64,000 nucleotides of DNA from Pseudomonas aylmerensis. GTDB lineage: Bacteria; Pseudomonadota; Gammaproteobacteria; Pseudomonadales; Pseudomonadaceae. The notes beneath the pieces were generated by a model. It was not told where the DNA came from. It worked only from the letters and a program-made list of their open reading frames with translations, and made no database searches. The translations under genes were made by a program, and so were the position numbers. Of this stretch, positions 24,759 to 34,336 are shown piece by piece (the stretch's first letter is position 1; each line of letters starts with the position of its first letter). Location: positions 62,001-126,000 of the forward strand of contig NZ_MAUE01000045.1 of the NCBI RefSeq assembly GCF_001702265.1, read 5' to 3'.

Positions 24759-25280
24759 GTGGGTACTCCTTGTCATTTCGCTTTATTCGAGCTGCAGCCG
24801 AGTTTCCGGCTGGACCTCGAACAGCTGGCCGCGCGCTACCGTGAATTGGCGCGTGGCGTGCACCCGGACCGCTTCGCTGACGCTTCCGAGCGTGAGCAAC
24901 GCCAGGCCCTGGAGCAATCGGCCAGCCTCAACGAAGCCTATCAGACGCTCAAAAGCCCTCCGAAACGCGCGCGTTACCTGCTCGCGATGAACGGTGGCGA
25001 GTTGCCGCTGGAAGTTACGGTGCACGACCCAGACTTCCTGATGCAGCAGATGCAGTGGCGCGAAGAGCTCGAAGACTTGCAGGACGAAGCCGATCTGGCG
25101 GGTGTCGCGGTCTTCAAGCGTCGTCTGAAAACGGCCCAGGATGAGCTTAACGAAAGCTTCGCAGCCTGTTGGAACGATGCTGCGCAACGCGAACAGGCCG
25201 AACGCCTGATGCGGCGCATGCAGTTCCTCGACAAGCTCACCTACGAAGTGCGCCAGTTAGAAGAGCGCCTCGACGATTAA
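24759..25280 (+). CDS. hscB: Fe-S assembly co-chaperone HscB
   Basis: J-domain co-chaperone that brings IscU to HscA and stimulates its ATPase. 173 aa. J-domain HPD is at residues 35-37; the C-terminal three-helix bundle (residues about 90-173) binds IscU. The start is GTG 24759, giving MGTPCHFALFELQPSF; the open frame continues upstream into iscA but no family member begins there. Confidence 0.95.
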   Translation: MGTPCHFALFELQPSFRLDLEQLAARYRELARGVHPDRFADASEREQRQALEQSASLNEAYQTLKSPPKRARYLLAMNGGELPLEVTVHDPDFLMQQMQWREELEDLQDEADLAGVAVFKRRLKTAQDELNESFAACWNDAAQREQAERLMRRMQFLDKLTYEVRQLEERLDD

Positions 25281-25331
25281 CCCAGTGCTGCCCGTGATGC
25301 ACGCCTGATAGACAGATAAGACCTGATTACC

Positions 25332-27194
25332 ATGGCTCTACTGCAAATCGCCGAACCCGGCCAAAGCCCTCAACCGCACCAGCGTCGCCTGGCGGTGGGG
25401 ATTGACCTGGGCACCACCAATTCCCTGGTTGCTGCCTTGCGCAGCGGCCTGTCCGAGCCGCTGCCCGACGCCAATGGCCAGGTGATCCTGCCGTCCGCCG
25501 TGCGCTATCACGCTGATCGCACCGAAGTGGGCGAGTCGGCCAAGCTGGCCGCGTCTACCGATCCCTTGAACACCGTGCTGTCGGTCAAGCGCTTGATGGG
25601 TCGTGGTCTGTCCGACGTCAAGCAATTGGGCGACCAGTTGCCGTACCGCTTTGTCGGTGGCGAATCCCATATGCCGTTCATCGACACTGTCCAGGGGCCG
25701 AAGAGCCCGGTGGAAGTGTCGGCCGATATTCTCAAGGTGTTGCGCCAGCGTGCGGAATCCACCTTGGGCGGCGAACTGGTGGGCGCGGTGATCACCGTTC
25801 CGGCGTATTTCGATGATGCTCAGCGTCAAGCCACCAAGGACGCGGCGAAACTCGCCGGCCTCAATGTGCTGCGCCTGCTCAACGAGCCGACTGCGGCGGC
25901 CGTGGCCTATGGCCTGGATCAGCACGCAGAAGGCCTGGTCGCTATTTATGACCTGGGCGGCGGCACCTTTGATATTTCGATCCTGCGCCTGACCGGCGGT
26001 GTCTTCGAAGTGCTGGCCACCGGCGGCGACAGCGCCCTGGGCGGCGATGACTTCGACCACGCCATTGCGGGCTGGATCATCACCAGCGCCGGCTTGTCGG
26101 CTGACCTGGATCCGGGCGCGCAACGCAACCTGTTGCAAACCGCCTGTGCTGCCAAGGAAGCGTTGACTGATGCTGCTTCGGTTGAAGTGTCCTACGGTGC
26201 TTGGTCGGCTCAACTGACCCGCGAAGCCTTCGATGCGTTGATCGAGCCGATGGTTGCCCGCAGCCTCAAGGCTTGCCGTCGCGCCGTGCGTGATTCCGGT
26301 ATCGAGCTGGAAGACGTCGGTGCCGTGGTCATGGTGGGTGGTTCCACCCGTGTGCCGCGCGTTCGCGAGGCCGTGGCCGAAGCCTTTGGTCGCCAGCCGC
26401 TGACTGAAATCGACCCGGATCAGGTAGTCGCCATTGGTGCTGCGATCCAGGCCGATACCCTGGCTGGGAACAAGCGCGATGGTGGCGAATTGCTGCTGCT
26501 CGACGTGATTCCGCTGTCCCTGGGCCTCGAAACCATGGGCGGCCTGATGGAGAAGGTGATTCCACGTAACACCACCATTCCCGTTGCCCGTGCCCAGGAC
26601 TTCACTACTTACAAAGATGGCCAGACGGCCATGATGATTCATGTGCTGCAAGGTGAGCGCGAGCTGATCAGCGATTGCCGCTCCCTGGCGCGCTTTGAAT
26701 TGCGCGGCATTCCGGCGATGGTGGCCGGTGCGGCGAAGATTCGCGTGACCTTCCAGGTCGACGCCGATGGCCTGCTCAGTGTCGCTGCGCGCGAACTGGC
26801 GTCCGGCGTCGAAGCCAGCATCCAGGTCAAGCCTTCCTACGGCCTGACCGACGGCGAAATCGCCAAGATGCTCAAGGACTCGTTCCAATATGCCGGTGAC
26901 GACAAGGTCGCCCGCGTATTGCGTGAGCAGCAAGTGGATGCCCAGCGCCTGCTCGAAGCGGTGCAGGGCGCCCTTGAAGCGGATGGCGAGCGCTTGTTGG
27001 ATGCCGAAGAGCGCATGGTCATCGACCTGCAAATGCAGGAGCTGGCTGAACTGATGAAAGGCAACGATGGTTACGCCATCGAGCAGCAGACCAAGCGCTT
27101 GTCGCAGGTCACGGATGCGTTTGCCGCCCGGCGCATGGATCAGACGGTGAAAGCCGCACTGGCCGGGCGCAACCTGAATGAAATCGAGGAATAA
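25332..27194 (+). CDS. hscA: Fe-S protein assembly chaperone HscA
   Basis: Specialised Hsp70 that releases clusters from IscU. 620 aa. Hsp70 signatures GIDLGTTNSLVA, IYDLGGGTFDISIL and VVMVGGSTRVPRVREAV appear in order, followed by the substrate-binding domain from about residue 390. It differs from DnaK by its short acidic tail. Located directly between hscB and fdx; only three bases separate it from fdx. Confidence 0.97.
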   Translation: MALLQIAEPGQSPQPHQRRLAVGIDLGTTNSLVAALRSGLSEPLPDANGQVILPSAVRYHADRTEVGESAKLAASTDPLNTVLSVKRLMGRGLSDVKQLGDQLPYRFVGGESHMPFIDTVQGPKSPVEVSADILKVLRQRAESTLGGELVGAVITVPAYFDDAQRQATKDAAKLAGLNVLRLLNEPTAAAVAYGLDQHAEGLVAIYDLGGGTFDISILRLTGGVFEVLATGGDSALGGDDFDHAIAGWIITSAGLSADLDPGAQRNLLQTACAAKEALTDAASVEVSYGAWSAQLTREAFDALIEPMVARSLKACRRAVRDSGIELEDVGAVVMVGGSTRVPRVREAVAEAFGRQPLTEIDPDQVVAIGAAIQADTLAGNKRDGGELLLLDVIPLSLGLETMGGLMEKVIPRNTTIPVARAQDFTTYKDGQTAMMIHVLQGERELISDCRSLARFELRGIPAMVAGAAKIRVTFQVDADGLLSVAARELASGVEASIQVKPSYGLTDGEIAKMLKDSFQYAGDDKVARVLREQQVDAQRLLEAVQGALEADGERLLDAEERMVIDLQMQELAELMKGNDGYAIEQQTKRLSQVTDAFAARRMDQTVKAALAGRNLNEIEE

Positions 27195-27197
27195 TTA

Positions 27198-27539
27198 ATG
27201 CCGCAGGTCATTTTTCTGCCACACGCCGAGCATTGCCCGGACGGTATGGTCGTGGAGGCTGAGACCGGCAAGTCCATCCTCGAAGTTGCCCATGACAACC
27301 ACATCGAAATCGAAAGCGCCTGTGGCGGAGTGTGCGCCTGCACCACCTGCCACTGCGTGATTCGCGAGGGTTTCAACTCCCTGGAAGAAGCGGATGAGCT
27401 CGAAGAGGACTTTCTGGATCGCGCCTGGGGCCTGGAGGCGACTTCTCGCCTAAGCTGTCAGGCAAAGGTCGGAACTGAAGACATCACCGTCGAAATCCCG
27501 AAATATTCCCTCAACCATGCAGCCGAAGCGCCGCATTGA
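27198..27539 (+). CDS. fdx: ISC-system [2Fe-2S] ferredoxin
   Basis: Electron donor for cluster assembly, 113 aa. Adrenodoxin-type ligands ACGGVCACTTCHCVI supply three cysteines and LSCQAKV the fourth. Start ATG follows TAATTA spacing after the hscA stop. Followed by iscX. Confidence 0.96.
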   Translation: MPQVIFLPHAEHCPDGMVVEAETGKSILEVAHDNHIEIESACGGVCACTTCHCVIREGFNSLEEADELEEDFLDRAWGLEATSRLSCQAKVGTEDITVEIPKYSLNHAAEAPH

Positions 27540-27553
27540 TTCAAGGAAATGTC

Positions 27554-27754
27554 ATGAGCCTGAAATGGGTTGATGTACAAGAAATCGCTATACAACTTGC
27601 GCAAGCCCACCCGGAGGTCAATCCTCTGACGGTCAACTTCGTCAAGCTGCGCAATCTGGTGATGGAGCTGCCGGACTTCGACGACATCCCCGACCGGGGT
27701 GGCGAAAAGGTTCTGGAGGCGATTCAAGGCCTGTGGATCGAAGAAGCAGACTGA
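27554..27754 (+). CDS. iscX: Fe-S assembly adaptor IscX
   Basis: Small acidic protein (66 aa) that binds IscS and tunes iron delivery. Pattern SLKWVDVQEIAIQLAQAHPEV and LPDFDDIP are typical. An in-frame upstream start at 27536 would add six residues, but ATG 27554 follows AAGGAAATGTC and matches the family. Last gene of the isc operon. Confidence 0.95.
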   Translation: MSLKWVDVQEIAIQLAQAHPEVNPLTVNFVKLRNLVMELPDFDDIPDRGGEKVLEAIQGLWIEEAD

Positions 27755-27771
27755 ACCGCCTTTTTACGCAG

Positions 27772-27815
27772 TTAGGCAATACCCAATAACCCGCGTATAA
27801 TTCGCGGGTTTAATT
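27772..27815 (+). promoter_or_regulatory. Promoter of ndk inside a hairpin
   Basis: AACCCGCG (27788-27795) and CGCGGGTT (27803-27810) form an 8 bp stem whose loop contains TATAAT (27796-27801), a perfect -10. A weak -35 (TTAGGC, 27772-27777) is 18 bases upstream. The hairpin is followed by a T-rich tract and could also terminate the isc operon, so one element may do both jobs. Confidence 0.65.
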
Positions 27816-27846
27816 TTTCGTAAATTACCGTTTCTGGAGTTACACC

Positions 27847-28272
27847 ATGGCTGTTCAACGTACTTTCTCCATCATCAAGCCTGACGCTGTTGCAAAAAAC
27901 GTCATCGGCGAGATCACCACTCGTTTCGAAAAAGCCGGCCTGAAGGTTGTAGCTTCGAAACTCAAGCAACTGTCCAAGGCTGAAGCTGAAGGCTTCTACG
28001 CTGAGCACAGCGCTCGTGGCTTCTTCGGTGACCTGGTTGCCTTCATGATCTCCGGTCCTGTTGTTGTTCAGGTTCTGGAAGGCGAAAACGCTATCGCTCT
28101 GAACCGTGAGCTGATGGGCGCTACCAACCCTAAAGAAGCAGCTGCCGGCACCATCCGTGCTGATTTCGCTGAGTCCATCGACGCCAACGCTGTACACGGT
28201 TCGGACTCCGAAGCCGCTGCTGCTCGCGAAATCGCTTACTTTTTCGCTGCTACTGAAGTAACCGCTCGCTAA
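27847..28272 (+). CDS. ndk: nucleoside diphosphate kinase Ndk
   Basis: Moves the gamma-phosphate between nucleoside triphosphates and diphosphates. 141 aa. N-terminal QRTFSIIKPDAV, and the phosphohistidine H117 in NAVHGSDS. Codon use is strongly biased, as expected for a highly expressed gene. Ribosome site GGAG at seven bases. Followed 29 bases later by rlmN. Confidence 0.98.
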   Translation: MAVQRTFSIIKPDAVAKNVIGEITTRFEKAGLKVVASKLKQLSKAEAEGFYAEHSARGFFGDLVAFMISGPVVVQVLEGENAIALNRELMGATNPKEAAAGTIRADFAESIDANAVHGSDSEAAAAREIAYFFAATEVTAR

Positions 28273-28301
28273 GCATCGGCTTAAAGAGTGAGGGTGAATC
28301 C

Positions 28302-29450
28302 ATGACTACATCGACTGTTAAAACCAACCTGCTGGGTCTGACTCAACAGGAAATGGAAAAATTCTTCGACTCAATCGGGGAGAAGCGTTTCCGTGCCGGT
28401 CAGGTAATGAAGTGGATTCACCACTTTGGCGTCGACGATTTCGACGCCATGACGAACGTCAGCAAGGCTTTGCGCGACAAGCTCAAGGCTATTGCTGAAG
28501 TGCGTGGTCCGGAAGTGGTCAGCGAGGACATCTCCAGCGACGGCACCCGTAAATGGGTGGTCCGCGTGGCGTCCGGCAGCTGTGTCGAGACCGTGTACAT
28601 TCCCCAGGGCAAACGCGGCACCTTGTGCGTTTCGTCCCAGGCAGGCTGTGCCCTGGACTGCAGTTTCTGCTCCACCGGCAAGCAAGGCTTCAATAGCAAC
28701 CTCACCGCCGCCGAAGTCATCGGCCAGGTGTGGATTGCCAACAAATCTTTCGGCAGCGTCCCGGCAACCGTCGACCGTGCCATCACCAACGTGGTGATGA
28801 TGGGCATGGGTGAGCCGCTGCTGAACTTCGACAACGTCGTTTCGGCCATGCATCTGATGATGGACGACCTGGGCTACGGCATCTCCAAGCGCCGTGTGAC
28901 CCTGTCGACCTCCGGCGTGGTGCCGATGATCGATGAGTTGTCCAAGCACATCGACGTCTCCCTGGCGTTGTCGCTGCACGCACCCAATGACGCATTGCGT
29001 AACCAATTGGTGCCGATCAACAAGAAGTATCCGCTTAAGATGCTGCTCGAGTCTTGCCAGCGCTACATGTCGTCCCTGGGCGAAAAGCGCGTGCTGACCA
29101 TTGAGTACACCCTGCTCAAGGACATCAACGACAAGGTCGAACACGCGGTCGAGATGATCGAGTTGCTCAAGAACATCCCGTGCAAGATCAACCTGATTCC
29201 GTTCAACCCGTTTCCACATTCTGGCTACGAGCGTCCGAGCAACAACGCCATCCGCCGTTTCCAGGATCAACTGCACCAGGCCGGCTACAACGTCACCGTA
29301 CGCACCACCCGTGGTGAAGACATCGACGCCGCCTGTGGCCAATTGGTAGGACAGGTGCTGGATCGCACCCGTCGCAGCGAACGTTATATCGCGGTGCGCG
29401 AACTGAGCGCCGCCGACGATATGCCACAAAGCGCTGCGAATCGAAACTGA
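28302..29450 (+). CDS. rlmN: dual-specificity 23S rRNA/tRNA adenine-C2 methyltransferase RlmN
   Basis: Radical-SAM enzyme that methylates A2503 of 23S rRNA and A37 of some tRNAs. 382 aa. The cluster motif CALDCSFCSTG (CxxxCxxC) is intact, followed by VMMGMGEPLLNFDNV and, near the C-terminus, TTRGEDIDAACGQL with the catalytic Cys. Order ndk-rlmN-pilF is standard. Confidence 0.97.
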   Translation: MTTSTVKTNLLGLTQQEMEKFFDSIGEKRFRAGQVMKWIHHFGVDDFDAMTNVSKALRDKLKAIAEVRGPEVVSEDISSDGTRKWVVRVASGSCVETVYIPQGKRGTLCVSSQAGCALDCSFCSTGKQGFNSNLTAAEVIGQVWIANKSFGSVPATVDRAITNVVMMGMGEPLLNFDNVVSAMHLMMDDLGYGISKRRVTLSTSGVVPMIDELSKHIDVSLALSLHAPNDALRNQLVPINKKYPLKMLLESCQRYMSSLGEKRVLTIEYTLLKDINDKVEHAVEMIELLKNIPCKINLIPFNPFPHSGYERPSNNAIRRFQDQLHQAGYNVTVRTTRGEDIDAACGQLVGQVLDRTRRSERYIAVRELSAADDMPQSAANRN

Positions 29451-29462
29451 GAGAGGATCTCT

Positions 29463-30221
29463 ATGCCCTTGCGCCTTGCGCTGCTTTTACTGGTGACCGG
29501 CCTTGCGGCCGGATGTGTTTCATCGGGACATGAAAGCCCGTTGCAAACCGGTAAAGGCCGTGACGCGGCGCGAGTTGCCTATGTGCAACTGGGGTTGGGG
29601 TACCTGCAGCAAGGCATGAGCGAACAGGCCAAGGTGCCATTGAAAAAGGCCCTGGCGCTGGACAGCGACGATGCCGACGTCAACGCCGCATTGGCCCTGG
29701 TGTTCCAGGCCCAGGCCGAGCCTGAACTGGCCGATCAGTATTTCAACAAAGCCCTGGCCGTCCGGCCTGCCGATCCGCGGTTGCTGAACAATTACGGCAG
29801 CTTCCTGTTCGCGCAGCAACGTTATGACCAGGCAGCCGTTAATTTCCAGCAAGCCAGCGCCGATACCCTCTATCCTGAACGCTCGCGGGTGTTCGAGAAC
29901 CTTGGGGTGACCTCGATGCGCCTCGGCCAGCGCGACAGCGCACGCCAGCAACTGGAAAAAGCCCTGCACTTGAACGGTCGTCAGCCACGCGCGTTGCTCG
30001 AAATGGCTGAGTTGTCCTACGAAGACAGGCATTATGTGCCGGCACGTGACTATTACGAGCGTTTTAGCCTGCTCAGCGGGCAAAATGCACGTAGTCTATT
30101 GCTCGGTGTGCGCCTGGCGACGGTTCATGAAGAACGCGACACGGCCGCACGTTTTGGCCAGCAACTCGAACGACTCTATCCCGGTACGCCGGAATATCAG
30201 CAATACCTGTCGGAGCAATGA
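29463..30221 (+). CDS. pilF: type IV pilus biogenesis lipoprotein PilF/PilW
   Basis: Outer-membrane lipoprotein that places the PilQ secretin. 252 aa. Signal peptide with lipobox LAAGC (Cys at residue 19), then about six TPR repeats from residue 40 on (YLQQGMSEQAKVPLKKALALDSDDADVNAALAL onward). The stop TGA overlaps the rodZ start region, so the two are translationally linked. Confidence 0.93.
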   Translation: MPLRLALLLLVTGLAAGCVSSGHESPLQTGKGRDAARVAYVQLGLGYLQQGMSEQAKVPLKKALALDSDDADVNAALALVFQAQAEPELADQYFNKALAVRPADPRLLNNYGSFLFAQQRYDQAAVNFQQASADTLYPERSRVFENLGVTSMRLGQRDSARQQLEKALHLNGRQPRALLEMAELSYEDRHYVPARDYYERFSLLSGQNARSLLLGVRLATVHEERDTAARFGQQLERLYPGTPEYQQYLSEQ

Positions 30222-31228
30222 TGAAAGCGGCGCACCCGGAAGTTGTAGCAGCTAATCGCGTAAACCCAGGCGACACCTTGCGTCAGGCCCGCGAAAGCAA
30301 TGGTTGGTCGTTGGCGGAAGTGGCCCTCAAGCTCAATTTGACCACCACCTCCCTGGGCAACCTGGAAGCCGGCGCGTTCGACAAGCTGCCTGGGCATACC
30401 TTCGCCCGCGGCTACATCCGCGCCTACGCCAAGCTGCTGGGGATCGACCAAGCCGTATTGGTCCAGGAATTCGACCAGTTCACCGGCACCGACTCCCAGG
30501 GCAGCAATGTCCACGGCCTGGGCCGCATCGAAGAGCCGGTGCGGGTTTCCCACACGATTTTACGCATTGTCAGCCTGTTGCTGCTGATCGCTGTCATTGG
30601 CGGCGGGTTTGTCTGGTGGCAAGACCAGACCTCCCAGCGCTCCAAGGACCTGACCAGCAACGCCATGGAGCACGTCGAAGTCGAAAGCGCCGACGGCACC
30701 ACCCAGATTCACCCGCTCGATGAGCCAGAGGACCAGGCTGTGGCTGAGAGCCAGGCCGCGCCTGAAGCGCCGGTTGCCTCTGAGCCGCCAGCAGCAGAAA
30801 CCGCACCTGCCGCAACCGCTGCCGTACCAGCACCTGCGACGCCGTCTGCACCCGCTCACACGCCGGCAGCTCCGGCCGCCCAGGCGCACACTCCAGCGAC
30901 TCCGACGCAGGCGCCAGCGGCCCCAACGCCGGCCGCTCCGGCAGCGCCTGCGATTTCACCGCCTACCGCCCCGGCATTGATCGCGGGTGATGGGCGCGTA
31001 CAGATCACCTTCATCGCTGACTGCTGGACGCAGGTCACCGATGGCAATGGCAAAGTGCTGTTTAGCGGTCTGAAGCGTAAGGGAGATACTCTTGACCAAG
31101 GCGGCAAGCCTCCTTTGACGCTGCGTCTGGGCTTTGCCCGTGGCGCGCAAGTGGCCTACAACGGCCAGCCTGTGGACGTGGCGCCGTTCACCAGTGGCGA
31201 GACCGCTCGCCTCAAGTTGGGACAATAG
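30221..31228 (+). CDS. rodZ: cell-shape protein RodZ (helix-turn-helix, DUF4115)
   Basis: Bitopic inner-membrane protein that links MreB to the elongation machinery. An N-terminal Cro-type helix-turn-helix (about 18-75, GDTLRQARESNGWSLAEVALKL), one membrane helix at about 110-130 (ILRIVSLLLLIAVIGGGFVWW), a very long Ala/Pro linker (about 165-250), and a C-terminal DUF4115 periplasmic domain. Tandem ATGs lie at 30218 and 30221; GGAG spacing favours 30221. Between pilF and ispG. Confidence 0.92.
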   Translation: MKAAHPEVVAANRVNPGDTLRQARESNGWSLAEVALKLNLTTTSLGNLEAGAFDKLPGHTFARGYIRAYAKLLGIDQAVLVQEFDQFTGTDSQGSNVHGLGRIEEPVRVSHTILRIVSLLLLIAVIGGGFVWWQDQTSQRSKDLTSNAMEHVEVESADGTTQIHPLDEPEDQAVAESQAAPEAPVASEPPAAETAPAATAAVPAPATPSAPAHTPAAPAAQAHTPATPTQAPAAPTPAAPAAPAISPPTAPALIAGDGRVQITFIADCWTQVTDGNGKVLFSGLKRKGDTLDQGGKPPLTLRLGFARGAQVAYNGQPVDVAPFTSGETARLKLGQ

Positions 31229-31230
31229 TC

Positions 31231-32340
31231 ATGCACGGCGAATCTCCAATCAAACGTCGCGTATCGCGCAAGATCTGGGTCGGCTCGGTGCCGGTGGGCG
31301 GCGATGCCCCCATTGCGGTACAAAGCATGACCAACAGCGACACCAATGACGTGGCCGCCACCGTTGCCCAGATCAACCGTCTGGAAGCGGCCGGCGTGGA
31401 CATCGTACGGGTATCCGTGCCGGACATGGACGCTGCCGAAGCCTTCGGTCGCATCAAGCAACTGGTCAAGGTGCCGTTGGTGGCCGACATTCACTTCGAC
31501 TACAAGATCGCACTGCGCGTAGCCGAACTGGGTGTGGACTGCCTGCGTATCAACCCGGGCAACATCGGTCGCGAAGACCGTGTGCGTGCCGTGGTGGATG
31601 CGGCGCGTGATCGCGGCATTCCGATCCGCATCGGCGTCAACGCCGGCTCCCTGGAAAAAGACCTGCAAAAGAAATACGGCGAGCCGACCCCGGCGGCGCT
31701 GGTTGAATCGGCGCTGCGCCATGTTGAACACCTTGAACGCCTGAATTTCCAGGACTTCAAGGTCAGCGTAAAGGCCTCCGACGTGTTCATGGCCGTAGAA
31801 GCCTACCGCCTGCTGGCCAAGGAAATCGTGCAGCCGCTGCACCTGGGTATCACCGAAGCCGGTGGTTTACGTTCAGGCACAGTGAAATCTGCGGTGGGTC
31901 TCGGTATGCTGCTCGCCGAAGGGATTGGCGATACTATCCGCATCTCCCTCGCGGCAGACCCGGTAGAGGAAGTGAAGGTCGGTTACGACATTCTCAAATC
32001 CCTGCATTTGCGTTCCCGTGGCATCAACTTCATTGCCTGCCCGAGCTGCTCGCGGCAGAACTTCGACGTGGTGAAAACCATGAACGAACTGGAAGGGCGC
32101 CTCGAAGACCTGCTGGTGCCGCTGGATGTCGCGGTAATCGGTTGTGTGGTCAACGGCCCGGGTGAAGCCAAAGAGGCGCACATCGGCCTGACCGGCGGCA
32201 CACCGAACCTGATCTACATCGACGGCAAGCCGTCGCAGAAGTTGACGAATGACAATCTGGTGGATGAGCTCGAAAGACTCATCCGCGAGAAAGCGGCCGA
32301 AAAGGTCGCGGCTGACGCAGCGCTGATCGCGCGCGGCTGA
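31231..32340 (+). CDS. ispG: 4-hydroxy-3-methylbut-2-enyl diphosphate synthase IspG
   Basis: [4Fe-4S] enzyme of the MEP isoprenoid pathway, converting MEcPP to HMBPP. 369 aa. N-terminal TIM barrel (VQSMTNSDTNDVAATVAQI) and C-terminal cluster ligands in CPSCSRQNFD and GCVVNGPGE. It depends on the cluster machinery encoded a few kilobases upstream. Two bases after rodZ. Confidence 0.97.
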   Translation: MHGESPIKRRVSRKIWVGSVPVGGDAPIAVQSMTNSDTNDVAATVAQINRLEAAGVDIVRVSVPDMDAAEAFGRIKQLVKVPLVADIHFDYKIALRVAELGVDCLRINPGNIGREDRVRAVVDAARDRGIPIRIGVNAGSLEKDLQKKYGEPTPAALVESALRHVEHLERLNFQDFKVSVKASDVFMAVEAYRLLAKEIVQPLHLGITEAGGLRSGTVKSAVGLGMLLAEGIGDTIRISLAADPVEEVKVGYDILKSLHLRSRGINFIACPSCSRQNFDVVKTMNELEGRLEDLLVPLDVAVIGCVVNGPGEAKEAHIGLTGGTPNLIYIDGKPSQKLTNDNLVDELERLIREKAAEKVAADAALIARG

Positions 32341-32363
32341 TTGAACGAATTTAAGGATTTGAT

Positions 32364-33653
32364 GTGAGCAAGTCTCTGCAAGCCATTCGTGGCATGAACG
32401 ACATCCTGCCTGAGCAGACGCCTCTGTGGCGTTACTTCGAGAGCACTGTCGCGCGCCTGCTGGATAACTACGGTTACAAGCAGATCCGCATGCCGATCGT
32501 CGAGTTCACCGAGCTGTTCAAGCGCTCGATCGGTGAAGTGACCGACATCGTCGAAAAAGAGATGTACACCTTTGAGGACCGCAACGGCGACTCCCTGACC
32601 CTGCGTCCGGAAGGCACAGCCGCGTGCGTGCGCGCCGTGCTCGAGCATGGCCTCACCGGTGGCGGCCAGCCACAGAAACTCTGGTACATCGGCCCGATGT
32701 TCCGCCACGAGCGCCCGCAGAAAGGCCGTTATCGCCAGTTCCACCAGATCGGCCTGGAGGTGTTCAACCTCGACGGTCCCGACATCGACGCCGAGCTGAT
32801 CGTGCTGACCTGGCGCCTGTGGGGCCTGCTGGGCATCCGCGATGCGGTCAAGCTTGAGCTCAACAGCCTGGGCACCAGCGAGTCGCGCGGTCGCTATCGC
32901 GAGGCCCTGGTCGAATACCTGTCCGCCCACCTGGACAAACTGGATGAAGACAGCCAGCGCCGTCTGAAAACCAACCCGTTGCGCGTCCTTGATACCAAGA
33001 ACGCCGACACCCAGGCCGTGCTGGTTGATGCGCCGAAAATGGCCGACTACCTGGACGACGAATCCCGACTCCACTTCGAGGGCCTCAAGGCTCGCCTGGA
33101 GGCGGCCGGGATTCCGTACGTGATCAACCCGAAGCTGGTACGCGGCCTCGATTACTACAGCAAGACCGTGTTCGAGTGGGTCACCGACAAGCTCGGCGCC
33201 CAGGGCACCGTGTGTGCCGGTGGGCGTTACGACGGCCTGGTTGAACAAATGGGCGGCAAGCCGACCGCGGGTGTAGGTTTTGCCATGGGTATCGAGCGGC
33301 TGATCCTGCTGCTGGAAACCCTGGAGCAGGTCCCGGAAGAAATCTCCCGTCAGGTGGATGTGTACCTGTGCGCATTCGGCGAGGCGGCCGAACTGGCAGC
33401 CCTGGCCCTGAGCGAAAAGGTTCGCGACCAACTGCCGAACCTGCGCCTGCAGATCAATGCCGGCGCCGGCAGCTTCAAGAGCCAGTTCAAGAAGGCCGAC
33501 AAGAGCGGTGCGCTGTATGCACTGATCCTCGGCGATGACGAGTTGGCCCAGCAAGTGATAGGTTTCAAACCCCTGCGTGGCCAGGGCGAGCAACAGAACA
33601 TTGCCTTTGATGCGCTCGCCGCGCACTTGGCCACCTGCGTCGTGCAGGGTTGA
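32364..33653 (+). CDS. hisS: histidyl-tRNA synthetase HisS
   Basis: Class II synthetase, 429 aa. Motif 1 near the N-terminus (AIRGMNDILPEQTPLW), motif 2 (MFRHERPQKGRYRQFHQIGLEVF), histidine motif LVRGLDYYSKTVFEW, motif 3 (GFAMGIERLILLL), and a C-terminal anticodon-binding domain. ATG 32364 follows AAGGATTTG. Here it is in an essential operon with ispG upstream and yfgM-bamB-der downstream. Confidence 0.97.
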   Translation: MSKSLQAIRGMNDILPEQTPLWRYFESTVARLLDNYGYKQIRMPIVEFTELFKRSIGEVTDIVEKEMYTFEDRNGDSLTLRPEGTAACVRAVLEHGLTGGGQPQKLWYIGPMFRHERPQKGRYRQFHQIGLEVFNLDGPDIDAELIVLTWRLWGLLGIRDAVKLELNSLGTSESRGRYREALVEYLSAHLDKLDEDSQRRLKTNPLRVLDTKNADTQAVLVDAPKMADYLDDESRLHFEGLKARLEAAGIPYVINPKLVRGLDYYSKTVFEWVTDKLGAQGTVCAGGRYDGLVEQMGGKPTAGVGFAMGIERLILLLETLEQVPEEISRQVDVYLCAFGEAAELAALALSEKVRDQLPNLRLQINAGAGSFKSQFKKADKSGALYALILGDDELAQQVIGFKPLRGQGEQQNIAFDALAAHLATCVVQG

Positions 33654-33694
33654 AGCTGTCGAACAGCCGAATTTAGCGATTAAGGAGTATTGGG

Positions 33695-34336
33695 GTGTCG
33701 AGTACTGATGATGAGCAACTGGCCGAGTTCAAGGACTGGTGGCAGCGTAACGGCAAGCCCCTGGTTACTGGCGGCCTGCTGGCTTTAGTGGTGGTGTTCG
33801 GCTGGCAAGCCTGGACCAAGTATCAGGCCAACCAATCCCAGGGCGCCTCGATCCTCTATCAGCAATTGCTGGAAACCACGTTGACGCCTGACGGCAAGCC
33901 CGACCCTGCGCAAGTAGCGGATCTGGCCGGCAAGCTGAAGAACGAATTTGGCGGTACCACCTACGCCCAATACGGCAGCCTGTTCGTCGCGAAAGTCGCG
34001 GTCGACACCGGCAAGCTGGATGACGCAGCCACCGAGCTGAAGGCCATCGCCGACAAACCGACCAACCCGACCCTGGGTGAAATCGCACGTCAGCGCCTGG
34101 CTCAGGTATTGGCGGCGCAGAACAAGGCTGACGAAGCACTCAAACTGCTCGACGGCGATGCTGACAAGGCATTTGTAGCCACTCGCGAAGAGCTCAAGGG
34201 CGACCTCTTGGTCCAATTGGGTCGTACCGACGAAGCCAATGCTGCGTACCAAAAAGCCAAGGCGGCGCTGTCTGATGAAGCAGCGGTCGGTGGCTTACAA
34301 ATCAAGCTGGACGACTTGGCCAAAGGGGATGCGTGA
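33695..34336 (+). CDS. yfgM: YfgM-family Sec ancillary subunit
   Basis: Inner-membrane protein with a periplasmic TPR domain that associates with SecYEG and passes clients to periplasmic chaperones. 213 aa. A single helix at about 23-42 (GGLLALVVVFGWQAWTKY) follows a short cytoplasmic segment with WWQRNGKPL. The start is GTG 33695, with AGGAG upstream. Its stop overlaps the bamB start. Confidence 0.92.
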   Translation: MSSTDDEQLAEFKDWWQRNGKPLVTGGLLALVVVFGWQAWTKYQANQSQGASILYQQLLETTLTPDGKPDPAQVADLAGKLKNEFGGTTYAQYGSLFVAKVAVDTGKLDDAATELKAIADKPTNPTLGEIARQRLAQVLAAQNKADEALKLLDGDADKAFVATREELKGDLLVQLGRTDEANAAYQKAKAALSDEAAVGGLQIKLDDLAKGDA

